Below are positions 26,043 to 33,949 of a DNA stretch of 64,000 nucleotides, piece after piece. The notes beneath the pieces were generated by a model. The model was not told the DNA's origin. It searched no databases and was given only the letters and a program-made list of their open reading frames with translations. The position numbers and the translations under genes are program-made. The stretch lies in the NCBI RefSeq assembly GCF_030020805.1, contig NZ_CP125098.1:4921501-4985500 (forward strand). Direction: 5' to 3'. Each line of letters starts with the position of its first letter. The first letter of the stretch is position 1. The stretch comes from Paenibacillus sp. RC67 (GTDB lineage Bacteria; Bacillota; Bacilli; Paenibacillales; NBRC-103111).

Positions 26043-26140
26043 GATAATCCCCTCCATGATCATAACTAGCATTTCATCCTACCAAGCAAAACGTTCATCA
26101 CGTTACGTTGTTCCCCTGTGCTCTTCACCTCCCTAATTCC

Positions 26141-26154
26141 TTAAACCGGTTTAA
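26141..26154. promoter_or_regulatory. LacI-type operator O1
   Basis: TTAAACCGGTTTAA is a perfect 14-bp palindrome with the central CG of LacI family operators, about 100 bp before the start of the binding-protein gene. Two more identical copies follow, with centres 63 and then 103 bp further upstream. Confidence 0.8.
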
Positions 26155-26172
26155 TCTCCTATACGATTTAAA

Positions 26173-26186
26173 TGTAAACGCTTTTA
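26173..26186 (+). promoter_or_regulatory. cre-like site between operators
   Basis: TGTAAACGCTTTTA matches the CcpA consensus TGNAANCGNWWNCA at all but one position. It lies between LacI-type operators O1 and O2, suggesting combined catabolite repression and specific repression of the Opp-type operon. Confidence 0.5.
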
Positions 26187-26203
26187 TATAATGGATATAC
26201 AAA

Positions 26204-26217
26204 TTAAACCGGTTTAA
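26204..26217. promoter_or_regulatory. LacI-type operator O2
   Basis: A second perfect TTAAACCGGTTTAA, with A and T flanks that extend the symmetry to 16 bp. Its centre is 63 bp from that of O1, six turns of B-DNA, so repressor dimers at both sites would face the same side. Confidence 0.8.
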
Positions 26218-26306
26218 TGATACGATAAAGTATGAGACCGATGAAACATTTTTATGTAGTTGATCATTAGATGTTGAGTGCTGCTGCTTATATTATGTGC
26301 TTAGAA

Positions 26307-26320
26307 TTAAACCGGTTTAA
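26307..26320. promoter_or_regulatory. LacI-type operator O3
   Basis: The third perfect TTAAACCGGTTTAA, again symmetrical over 16 bp with its A/T flanks, 103 bp centre-to-centre from O2. Three identical distant operators suggest DNA looping by a tetrameric or cooperative repressor. Confidence 0.8.
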
Positions 26321-26336
26321 TATGTACCGAAAGTAA

Positions 26337-26353
26337 TGCGTAAGCGCTTAACC
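26337..26353. promoter_or_regulatory. Second cre-like site
   Basis: TGCGTAAGCGCTTAACC contains the symmetrical core TAAGCGCTTA at 26341-26350, close to the CcpA consensus but with weaker outer bases. It lies just upstream of operator O3 relative to the binding-protein gene. Confidence 0.35.
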
Positions 26354-26440
26354 TAATACTACATGGGATTGGAAAAGAATGCAATAACTTTACAAAAATG
26401 TTACATTCCACTTATACCCGTTCTTCCTTTAAAAGCACTG

Positions 26441-26587
26441 AAGCCCGCCATAGGGCAGGCTTGTTCCTATCCGATTACCGAAGATCCTCATGTTAGCAAA
26501 TCCTTGGCAGTAGCGTACCCGATAGCCTACGTCCAGCAGCAGCTCTTTTGCGGTATTTCACGAGTTTCAAAGGCGGACGCTATCGGG
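26441..26587. repeat. Inverted-repeat region sharing a 17-mer with the 23.9 kb element
   Basis: This gap has no credible gene. It contains a GC-rich hairpin (AAGCC-C-GCC / GGC-A-GGCTT, 26441-26462). It also has a long-range pair CCCGATAGC (26518-26526) with GCTATCGGG (26579-26587), extended by GTCC/GGAC. The 17 bases at 26569-26585, AAAGGCGGACGCTATCG, match 23964-23980 at 16 of 17 positions. The two gaps therefore appear to carry members of one intergenic palindromic repeat family. Confidence 0.5.
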
Positions 26588-26640
26588 CTTGTGTCGCCAC
26601 CTAACGATTTTGGAACCAGCTCACTTATATTACAATAAAA

Positions 26641-26684
26641 AAAGAACCAAGCTCTTCATTCACGCTGAAGTCTTGATTCTTTTT
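26641..26684 (-). terminator. Rho-independent terminator after the phosphoglycerate mutase-like gene
   Basis: On the minus strand AAGAATCAAGACTTCA pairs with TGAAGAGCTTGGTTCTT with two mismatches, and a run of seven T follows (26634-26640 region). It lies about 30 bp after the stop codon of the minus-strand gene at 26716. The flanking A/T tracts would also allow activity in the other direction. Confidence 0.7.
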
Positions 26685-26715
26685 GATAGTACGGATAGTC
26701 ATTAGAGCCTATATT

Positions 26716-27954
26716 TCAGTTTCCCTGCTTCTTCACAACTCCCATAAGACCGTGCAGCGTTCTGACAAAATCGGCTCCGGACAGGCGTCCCAATCCCCCA
26801 TAAGCACATTCCATTTCATTGTATTCCATAACCCGATCTCTACGGATACTAGGCCCATAAATAAGAATGGGAACCGGGTCGCCCGTGTGTTCTCCTATTT
26901 CGCAAGGGGTGGAATGATCGGCAGCTAATGCAAGGTAAGTGTCATCGGGCAGCATTTGCAGAATAGCCCCAACCATCTGATCAAACAGCTCGATAGCTCT
27001 TGCTTTCTCAAATGGCAAGTTGTCATGCCCCTTCACGTCAGGCGCTTTCATATGCACATAGACCATATCTTGGTTAGCTATTTCCTCGATTGCCCATTTA
27101 GCTTTTAATTGTATATTCGTATCTATATTCCCAGTCATACTGCAATCCGTAATCGTACGGAAGCCTGCTAGTTGGGCAACTCCTAGAACGGTGCTTTCCC
27201 CGGCAATACAGCTCCCCTTTATTTTAAGCTTATCGGTGATAGGCTCTAGCTCCGTCATTTGTCCGGCTCCACGGGTCAACAGAAAGTTCGCAGGCCTTTT
27301 CCCTTGTTCCATGCGCTCTGCATTCACCGGATGAACCGATAAAATATCATGCGCCTTCTTCAGGAAGCTATTTAAAACAACCGCCGTTCTATGTGCCTCT
27401 TCCGATTGGTCCAACGGTTGTACCTCATGATATGGCACTCCATCATTAGGAGCCTTGGGGTCTGAATCGCTGATCTTATCACTTAGTCCTTCTCCGCGCA
27501 TAATTAGTACAGCCCGATGTTCTGTAGCCGCTTTTACATCAAAGACAACCCCATCGATTTCTATGCCGCTAACAGCAGCAGCTATTGGATCTGTTCCTTC
27601 TCGTATCCGACCAGCCCTGCGGTCAATGACGATTCTATTCTCATCCACCGTGGCCCAATTACACCGAAACACAACATCACCCGGCTGAATGCTCATACCA
27701 ATTCCTAATGCTTCAACCGGTCCGCGTCCCGGATAATGTTCCGGCTGATATCCAAATAAAATGAGATGGCCCATATCGGTGCCTACTGGAATTCCTGGGG
27801 CTATTAAATCCATCATTCCCGTAGTTCCTCTTGCTGCCAGCCAATCCAAATGAGGTGTTTGGGCATATTCCAAAGGTGTTTTATGATCTAATAAAGGATG
27901 TGGACGATCCCCTAATCCATCTGCAATGGCCAATAGTACTTTTCTTTTCAGCAT
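26716..27954 (-). CDS. Archaeal-type cofactor-independent phosphoglycerate mutase homologue (ApgM family)
   Basis: A 412-residue alkaline-phosphatase-superfamily protein with the ApgM layout: 'LLAIADGLGDRPHPLLDHKT' for the first metal site, 'ARGTTGMMDLIAPGIPVGTD' followed by MGHLILFGYQP, and 'VYVHMKAPDVKGHDN', 'LALAADHSTPCEIGEHTGDP' for the second metal-binding cluster. Known ApgM proteins read GSDTAH at the nucleophile loop; here it is GTDMGH, placing Thr where Ser is usual. The neighbour 18 bp upstream is a DASS anion transporter under a LysR regulator, not a glycolytic gene. It may act on an imported phosphorylated or carboxylated compound. The glycolytic role is therefore doubtful. Confidence 0.8.
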   Translation of the reverse strand: MLKRKVLLAIADGLGDRPHPLLDHKTPLEYAQTPHLDWLAARGTTGMMDLIAPGIPVGTDMGHLILFGYQPEHYPGRGPVEALGIGMSIQPGDVVFRCNWATVDENRIVIDRRAGRIREGTDPIAAAVSGIEIDGVVFDVKAATEHRAVLIMRGEGLSDKISDSDPKAPNDGVPYHEVQPLDQSEEAHRTAVVLNSFLKKAHDILSVHPVNAERMEQGKRPANFLLTRGAGQMTELEPITDKLKIKGSCIAGESTVLGVAQLAGFRTITDCSMTGNIDTNIQLKAKWAIEEIANQDMVYVHMKAPDVKGHDNLPFEKARAIELFDQMVGAILQMLPDDTYLALAADHSTPCEIGEHTGDPVPILIYGPSIRRDRVMEYNEMECAYGGLGRLSGADFVRTLHGLMGVVKKQGN

Positions 27955-27972
27955 GGTTTCCTCCGAATATAT

Positions 27973-29487
27973 TTATAATCCCAGCAGCTTAAACCAGGTA
28001 AAAATCGATAAACTAATTACGCTTGCCCCAATAAAACAAGTCACTATGGCATACTTCACTTGATCCAACACGGAAAAATATCCGGTTCCAAAATAAATCG
28101 TATTGACCTTCGAATGTGGCGGAAGCGTTATAGTGTAAGTCATCGTCATAGCAGCAGCTAATGCCAGAGGAACTGGGTCCATGCCTAATGACTTGGCCAA
28201 TGCAATGAACGCCGGAATTAAAATCGTGACACGCACGGTTTTACTCGTGAAAATGAGATGGCTGTACATACTCAGGAACACTACTACCACATAAACCAAG
28301 GCATGATTCATATGCTCCAGTCCGAGGAAGCTCACGACATTTTTAATAATCCATTCTGCACCCTTCGACTTATCCAATGCATTGCCAACGGCGTACGCAC
28401 CAGCAGCGAATATCATGAGTTCCCACTTGATGTTTGCTTCCTTCCAGGTCAGCACTCCTATCCTCGGGAGCAAACAGAAGAGTGCTGCAAGAACCGCTGT
28501 CTGTTCAGTACTGATGGCAAAACCGAACCAGCCCTTCTGATAATCTCCAGTGGCCCACAGGATAACGGTACTAACAAAGATGATTAAAGCTTTCTTCTCA
28601 TTTAAAGAGAACGAGCCTAGCTTCTTCAGTTCATCCTTCAGCGTATCCATCGCATTCTGAAAGTTGGACTCACCCTTTATAGAAAAAAGCTTAAGACCTA
28701 TAAAAAATGTCAGAAGCATCGTGATGATTGCCGTAGGCATAGATGCCAGCAGCCAATCGATATAACCGATGCTGCCTCCCGCTTGTTCATTGATAAATCC
28801 AACGGCAATGATATTTCCCGAGGTAGCAGTCATTATGCCTGAAGTAGCAACCGCATCGGCTTGAACGCCTTGCAGCATCATCACTTTCCCAAGGTTGCTT
28901 TTACCCGGTACGGCTTTATACACTTCCAGCAAAATCAAGCATATAGGTACCATCAATGTAGCTCTGGCAGTTGTCGAAGGTACGAAAAAGGCAAGGACAA
29001 AATTAATAATGATAAGCACAAGCAGCGTCTTTTTCGGTGTTTTTCCAAAGGATGTGACCATCCACAAGGCGAATCTTCTTCCCAAATTAGACTTCATCAT
29101 AGCCGAAGTAAGAATAAATGCTGCAACCATTAACCAAATCACGTCGAAGCCTAAAGTACCGAATGCCACATCCTGATCTTTAACCGCTCCAACTAAAGGA
29201 AGCAGCAGAATGGCAATCATCGATGTTAAATAAATAGGTATAGGTGTGGTAATCCAGAGAATGAGGGACCCTGTAAAAATAGCAATCGATTTTTGTGCTT
29301 CTGCGCTCAATCCTGCCGGGGTAGGCATGAAGAATAATACTAGTGCAACAATAACCGCAAGGGGAACTCCCCACCTTTTCATCCCCTCTTCCAGCCTGCT
29401 TTTCTTTTCAAGAGGCGGCTCTTTGCCATTCCTCTCTAATGATGCCAAGTCATTTGCCATTCGATCATTCTCCTCATTGTTCGTCAT
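27973..29487 (-). CDS. DASS-family anion:sodium symporter (SLC13 type)
   Basis: A 504-residue membrane protein with about 11-13 helices. A charged N-terminal tail of about 35 residues precedes the first helix. Family features are 'FTGSLILWITTPIPIYLTSM', 'IWLMVAAFILTSAMMKSNLG', 'VPSTTARATLMVPICLILLE' with the S-T-T-A-R variant of the SNT motif, and 'LPPHSKVNTIYFGTGYF' near the end. It should import di- or tricarboxylates or similar anions with sodium. It is cotranscribed with the ApgM-family gene and faces a divergent LysR gene. Confidence 0.9.
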   Translation of the reverse strand: MTNNEENDRMANDLASLERNGKEPPLEKKSRLEEGMKRWGVPLAVIVALVLFFMPTPAGLSAEAQKSIAIFTGSLILWITTPIPIYLTSMIAILLLPLVGAVKDQDVAFGTLGFDVIWLMVAAFILTSAMMKSNLGRRFALWMVTSFGKTPKKTLLVLIIINFVLAFFVPSTTARATLMVPICLILLEVYKAVPGKSNLGKVMMLQGVQADAVATSGIMTATSGNIIAVGFINEQAGGSIGYIDWLLASMPTAIITMLLTFFIGLKLFSIKGESNFQNAMDTLKDELKKLGSFSLNEKKALIIFVSTVILWATGDYQKGWFGFAISTEQTAVLAALFCLLPRIGVLTWKEANIKWELMIFAAGAYAVGNALDKSKGAEWIIKNVVSFLGLEHMNHALVYVVVVFLSMYSHLIFTSKTVRVTILIPAFIALAKSLGMDPVPLALAAAMTMTYTITLPPHSKVNTIYFGTGYFSVLDQVKYAIVTCFIGASVISLSIFTWFKLLGL

Positions 29488-29613
29488 GTTATCGCTTTCA
29501 ATTTCATTGCAATTTCATTATATTTGCCGTATTGTTATTATACAATTTGATTATTTTTGAATAACCATAACATTTCCTTATAGTAAAATCATTAAAAAAG
29601 GGTGTGACAAAAG

Positions 29614-30510
29614 TTGAACGTTAATAAATTGCAGACCTTTATTACTCTTTCAGAATGCCTTAATTTTACCGAAGCAGCAGAACAGCTCTATTGCTCTCAA
29701 CCCTCTGTAAGCATGCAAATCCAAAGCATTGAGGAAGAATTGGGAGTTCCCCTTTTTGATCGAATCGGAAAAAAGCTCTACTTAACGAAGCAAGGCGAGC
29801 ATTTCAAACCCTATGCGGAACAAATTATTAACCTGCTGCACTCGGCCAAGGACCATATCAGACAGCTGGAGGATTTATCTTACGGAACTTTATCCTTCGG
29901 TGCAAGTAATTTTGTTGGAGTTTACTTACTCCCCCGATTATTAAGGGAATACTCAACGAAATTTCCAAACATAAAAATCAATATGAACATCACGTCATCC
30001 AATCACTTGATTCACATGTTGGACTCCAACAAGGTTGAGTTCCTGATTTTATCGGATCGGGTTATCCTGGATGAATCAAGTTATCAGCGAACGACCTTTT
30101 ATGAGGATGAACTGGTTCTTATCGTGAATCCGTCACACCCACTGGCACAAAAGGAGGAGTGTACGTTGGCCGATTTGTTCAACGAAACCTTTATATTAAA
30201 GCCTGAGAAATCAGCTACACGCAGTTATTTGAGTGAACAATTCCGAATGAACGGATTTGCCCCCTCCAACTATATGGAAATCAGCAATCTGGAAGGGATC
30301 AAGCAGGGGGTTATTCATGAACTGGGTGTATCCATCGTTTCCAGCTTTGCTATTCAGCAGGAAATAAATAGCGGGTTACTCGTTAAGATACCTATCAAAG
30401 AAATTCAGTTTCTTAGGGGAATCAGCTATGTTCATCATCGCAATAAACACCTGTCACCGGCAGCCAAGCAATTCATTCCTTTATTGAGCCCGAACGTGCA
30501 GCCCGTTTAG
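29614..30510 (+). CDS. LysR-family transcriptional regulator
   Basis: A 298-residue LysR protein. The helix-turn-helix is 'NVNKLQTFITLSECLNFTEA' followed by AEQLYCSQPSVSMQIQSIEE; the effector domain begins near residue 90 ('GTLSFGASNFVGVYLLPRLL'). The start is TTG at 29614, preceded by AAAAAAGGGTGTGAC. The 126-bp spacer to the DASS transporter gene is AT-rich and should hold divergent promoters and the regulator's binding sites. It probably activates the transporter/ApgM pair in response to the transported anion. Confidence 0.92.
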   Translation: MNVNKLQTFITLSECLNFTEAAEQLYCSQPSVSMQIQSIEEELGVPLFDRIGKKLYLTKQGEHFKPYAEQIINLLHSAKDHIRQLEDLSYGTLSFGASNFVGVYLLPRLLREYSTKFPNIKINMNITSSNHLIHMLDSNKVEFLILSDRVILDESSYQRTTFYEDELVLIVNPSHPLAQKEECTLADLFNETFILKPEKSATRSYLSEQFRMNGFAPSNYMEISNLEGIKQGVIHELGVSIVSSFAIQQEINSGLLVKIPIKEIQFLRGISYVHHRNKHLSPAAKQFIPLLSPNVQPV

Positions 30511-30515
30511 GTTAA

Positions 30516-30555
30516 CAAAAAAACCTCAATTTCCACTTTTCGAGTGAAATTGAGG
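30516..30555 (-). terminator. Terminator between lysR-like and btr-like genes
   Basis: ACCTCAATTTC (30523-30533) pairs with GAAATTGAGGT (30545-30555), with ACT/AGT continuing the stem. Read on the minus strand the hairpin is followed by seven T (complement of 30516-30522), so it ends the minus-strand AraC-type gene; the convergent LysR transcript also ends here. Confidence 0.8.
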
Positions 30556-30578
30556 TCTACCTTAATGAGATTTCAATC

Positions 30579-32156
30579 CTATGAATAAGCGGCCAGCAAA
30601 TAGTCGATAATCTGATTCTGTCCAGTAGGCGACCAGCTCATGCCAATCCAATTCGGGGTGAATCGAATCTGATCTTTACGCACTGCCTTCATCGTGCTCC
30701 ACCCTTCGCTAGCGAGCAGTACTTTGAAATTTGCTTCATCTGCGGGCTGAATGTGATGCTTATAGATCAGCAGATGGTCCGTTTCGAAGGGGGGCATATT
30801 TCCGAGCGCATACTCCCTGCTCCGTTCATGCTGCGGTACACAGCTACCGGGCTTCAGGCTAAGCTCCTTATAGAGCAAGTGATTTAAGGGATGATCGGTC
30901 ATACCGTAAACGCGGAACTTGCCATAATAGAATCGCATGATGGATAGCGTTTCATTTCCGATCAGTTGAGATAGCACTTCTCGAGCATAATTAACCTTTA
31001 GTTCCATCTGGTCGAAGTTATGCTGTGCTTCTTTCTCCCGGCCTACCAGCTCGGCAATTCTCCAATGATTTTGGCGCCAGTCCATCGTGAAGTCGAAACA
31101 AATGGTCGGAGCAATGTCCTTCAAACGATCGTAGAAAGGCAAGTGCCGATAGTCGGACAAAATCATATCAGGCTGCGCTTCACGCATAGCATCCAATTGA
31201 ACCTGAACGAATCTTTGATACTCTTCCGCATCTAGTTGTTCAATGGTATATCCGTTCATTTCATACAAGGCTTCGGTCCCCAAGGTGCGGAGATTTTCCT
31301 GGTATCTATAGCAGGAAGCTACTCCCACTCTCAGTTGCTTGCGTTTCATATAGATGGTAGGGGATAGACCGATGGTTCTTTTGAATATACGGCTAAAATA
31401 AAATTCATTCCCAAACCCGACAGATTCGGCAACTTCCTGGATCGAGCAATCCTGCTTCAGAAACTCCTTAGAGCTTTCAATCCGAATTTGATTCAAGTAT
31501 TGGACCGGCGTGATCCCCTTAGCCTTCTTGAAGCTTCTGGAATAGGACGTCTCGGTTAAGCCGGCAATATCCGCTAACGTATCCAGCTTAATTTTCTCGT
31601 AATAATGCTTGTACATATACCCGATGCTCTCGTCGATTCCATTGCTCGATGGTTCTACTCCTCTCTGCTCTGGTAATTCCTGAAGCAGGTCTTGGATGAA
31701 GCTTTGAAAAAGGGGCTGGACTTCAAAAGAAGTAGACAACGACTTCCCCTTACTTGCAGCATACAGCCGTTCTACTCGTTCAAGCCATACTTTTATATGC
31801 TGAAAAGGCAACTTCCCCAGAGGAAATAAGGCTTCATTGCCCTTCGAGACATCGCATGACCATTTGCCTTTCTTCCTAGTTACCGTAACAGGACGCAGTG
31901 TCAGCAAATAATAGTTCACATAATCGGACTCCAGCATGACTTCAATCTCCGTAGAAGGCTTCAAATAAAATATTTGATTAGGATCTAGGGGAATCATTTG
32001 ATTTTGAATCCGCACCAATCCCTTACCACCAGTCACAACGCATAATAGATCAGAAGGAATCTTTGGAAATTGCAGGGTATGGTACTTACGGTACCGTCGT
32101 TTATGGATAGAGGAGAGGAAAATCAGGGGATATTGTAAATTCGACATCTGCACCAT
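30579..32156 (-). CDS. Btr-like AraC regulator with C-terminal periplasmic-binding domain
   Basis: A 525-residue fusion. An N-terminal cupin-like sensor (about 1-150) is followed by two AraC-type helix-turn-helix motifs (about 180-275: 'LDTLADIAGLTETSYSRSFK', 'IQEVAESVGFGNEFYFSRIF'). The remaining 250 residues form a siderophore-binding-protein-like domain ('DAMREAQPDMILSDYRHLPF', 'VLSQLIGNETLSIMRFYYGK'). This layout matches Bacillus subtilis Btr, which activates siderophore uptake when it binds the ferric siderophore. A near-perfect Fur box lies 26-40 bp before the start, and a siderophore uptake operon lies upstream. I use the ATG at 32156; a GTG at 32159 is adjacent. Confidence 0.88.
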   Translation of the reverse strand: MVQMSNLQYPLIFLSSIHKRRYRKYHTLQFPKIPSDLLCVVTGGKGLVRIQNQMIPLDPNQIFYLKPSTEIEVMLESDYVNYYLLTLRPVTVTRKKGKWSCDVSKGNEALFPLGKLPFQHIKVWLERVERLYAASKGKSLSTSFEVQPLFQSFIQDLLQELPEQRGVEPSSNGIDESIGYMYKHYYEKIKLDTLADIAGLTETSYSRSFKKAKGITPVQYLNQIRIESSKEFLKQDCSIQEVAESVGFGNEFYFSRIFKRTIGLSPTIYMKRKQLRVGVASCYRYQENLRTLGTEALYEMNGYTIEQLDAEEYQRFVQVQLDAMREAQPDMILSDYRHLPFYDRLKDIAPTICFDFTMDWRQNHWRIAELVGREKEAQHNFDQMELKVNYAREVLSQLIGNETLSIMRFYYGKFRVYGMTDHPLNHLLYKELSLKPGSCVPQHERSREYALGNMPPFETDHLLIYKHHIQPADEANFKVLLASEGWSTMKAVRKDQIRFTPNWIGMSWSPTGQNQIIDYLLAAYS

Positions 32157-32181
32157 CACACTTCACCTTCTCCAACAACAT

Positions 32182-32196
32182 TGAGAATCATTATCA
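32182..32196. promoter_or_regulatory. Fur box upstream of the btr-like gene
   Basis: TGAGAATCATTATCA matches the Bacillus 7-1-7 Fur motif TGATAATNATTATCA at 14 of 15 positions and lies just upstream of the AraC-type regulator gene. It implies iron repression of the regulator. Confidence 0.7.
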
Positions 32197-32258
32197 CCTA
32201 TTGTAGTATAGATGGTTTTTCTGCTGTTGGGAAGGGTTATTCAAGTGCATTTTTTAAT

Positions 32259-32837
32259 TTACGTATGTTCTACAATAGTCAACCGCTCTTCGGCTGAAGT
32301 GCGCGGCCTTGCAGGTGGAATAACTTCTGGATAGCCAACGTGCAGCACACCAACAATTTTCTCACCCGGCTGCATTCCGATAGCATTCCTAAATTTGGGA
32401 TCGTAACCGTAATTATTCGTTTTCCAGACGACACCAAGTCCCTGCTCCCATGCTGCAAGCTGGAAGTTCTGAATCAGGCTGCAGACAGCCGCATAATCCT
32501 CATCCCATACTTTTTGCCTAGGATCCTCTTGCATGACAATAACAAGATGCGCCGGGACCTGCATGAAATACTCCATTTTCTTGTTTCCATGCTTCTCCCG
32601 ATCTTCGGCCGAATAGGTCTGAACCATCGCCTGGGCAAGCTTGGCTCTCCCTTCTCCCTGAAACAAGATGAACCTCCAAGGCTCTCTGTGTCCATGGTTC
32701 GGGGCCCATACCGCCACATTCAGCAGCTCCGTCAACAGTTCAGCGGAAACCGCATCACTCTTGAATAATCTAACGGTTCTTCTCTGCTTAATCAGCTCCG
32801 CCACACTTCCTGCCTGCTTCGTATCTGTCCTTGTCAT
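32259..32837 (-). CDS. Nitroreductase-family FMN oxidoreductase
   Basis: A 192-residue flavoprotein. The N-terminal 'VAELIKQRRTVRLFK' and 'LLNVAVWAPNHGHREPWRFI' with 'LFQGEGRAKLAQAMVQTYSA' are typical of small nitroreductases; 'QLAAWEQGLGVVWKTNNYG' and 'GEKIVGVLHVGYPEV' are the later FMN-binding motifs. It should reduce quinones, nitro compounds or similar acceptors using NAD(P)H. The gene is 68 bp downstream of the siderophore permease gene on the same strand. Cotranscription would suggest a role in reductive iron release from the siderophore, but this is inference. Confidence 0.88.
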   Translation of the reverse strand: MTRTDTKQAGSVAELIKQRRTVRLFKSDAVSAELLTELLNVAVWAPNHGHREPWRFILFQGEGRAKLAQAMVQTYSAEDREKHGNKKMEYFMQVPAHLVIVMQEDPRQKVWDEDYAAVCSLIQNFQLAAWEQGLGVVWKTNNYGYDPKFRNAIGMQPGEKIVGVLHVGYPEVIPPARPRTSAEERLTIVEHT

Positions 32838-32905
32838 ACTTGTACAGCCTCCCTGTTCTCGATTTCATGTTTTAAAAGTTATGCACATTGACTTGCTTGC
32901 CCATC

Positions 32906-33949
32906 CTATCTTGAGTTCCGTCTTGCATACAATAAATAGATAAAAAATGGCGCTCCTACAGCGGAAGTAAATACACCTACAGGGACGTCCAGCGGGAGAA
33001 AGAAGGTTCTCCCTACAAGATCCGCCAACATGACGATAGCGCCGCCTAACAAAGCGGAGACAGGCAGCACATTCTCAAAGCTGGAACCGACCAGCTTGCG
33101 CGCCATGTGCGGTGCAATGAGCCCAACGAATCCGATGCCTCCAGCTACAGCAACGGCTGAGGCGGCGAGTGCGACACTGACGAGCAGAAGGAGGAGCCGA
33201 TTCAGCTCGACTGAACTTCCTGCTCCGGCCGAAATGTCATCCCCAAGCTGTCCGATATTGACATGGCGAGCGAGCACGAAGGAAAGCGGAAGCAATATAA
33301 TCGTCCAAGGCAGTATCGTCAGGACGTTCTCCCAATTGGTGGCATACACCGATCCAGTTAGCCATAAATACGCTTGGCCTGCATCGTTTTTGGGGCTGAA
33401 CATAATCATCATCGTGGTCGCCGCTGACATAAGTGAAGACATGCCGACGCCGACCAAAATAAGTCGAAACGGGGTTATGCCGCGTTTCCATGCTAGCAAG
33501 TACAATATTATGGAGACGACGGCGCCTCCCAGTATGGCTGCAAATGGCAGAAAGCGAATGCTCACGCTGCCAGCGAAATAAGTAAGAAAACCTACAGCTG
33601 CAACAGATGCTCCCCCCGTCACTCCCATAATATCCGGCGAAGCGAGCGGATTACGGACGATGCCCTGCAGCATTGCTCCTGACGCAGCAAGCGATGCTCC
33701 TGCCAGTAAGGCAACAATAATTCGCGGAAGCCTCAGCTTCTGTATGACCATCGAATAATCGTCAGAACCAGCTCCGATAATACCAAGGATGGCATTCCAC
33801 GGAGAAATATTCAGTTCTCCCATCCCGGTGCTAAGGATCACAATAAGCAAACAAGTTAATAGAAGCCCTAGCGAGACCCACAACGTTTTCTTGTGCATAA
33901 GAATGGACAGACTGCCTTGCTTTGAGCGAAAAGGGATATATTGTTTCAT
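32906..33949 (-). CDS. FecCD-type siderophore ABC permease (YfhA-like)
   Basis: A 347-residue permease of the BtuC/FecCD family with about ten helices. The ATG at 33949 (MKQYIPFRSKQGSLSILMHK) overlaps the previous stop codon as ATGA; the longer reading upstream has no similarity. Family marks are 'LRLPRIIVALLAGASLAASG' followed by AMLQGIVRNPLASPDIMGVT, and 'GGIGFVGLIAPHMARKLVGS' followed by 'LPLDVPVGVFTSAVGAPFFI'. It forms a heterodimer with the upstream-encoded permease. No ATPase is encoded in the operon, as in the yfiYZ-yfhA system, which borrows an unlinked ATPase. Confidence 0.92.
   Translation of the reverse strand: MKQYIPFRSKQGSLSILMHKKTLWVSLGLLLTCLLIVILSTGMGELNISPWNAILGIIGAGSDDYSMVIQKLRLPRIIVALLAGASLAASGAMLQGIVRNPLASPDIMGVTGGASVAAVGFLTYFAGSVSIRFLPFAAILGGAVVSIILYLLAWKRGITPFRLILVGVGMSSLMSAATTMMIMFSPKNDAGQAYLWLTGSVYATNWENVLTILPWTIILLPLSFVLARHVNIGQLGDDISAGAGSSVELNRLLLLLVSVALAASAVAVAGGIGFVGLIAPHMARKLVGSSFENVLPVSALLGGAIVMLADLVGRTFFLPLDVPVGVFTSAVGAPFFIYLLYARRNSR

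Noticed and set aside
26363..26638. Plus-strand ORF of 91 codons in the gap before the Opp-type operon
   Set aside because: No ribosome binding site or recognisable protein; the region is explained by inverted repeats.
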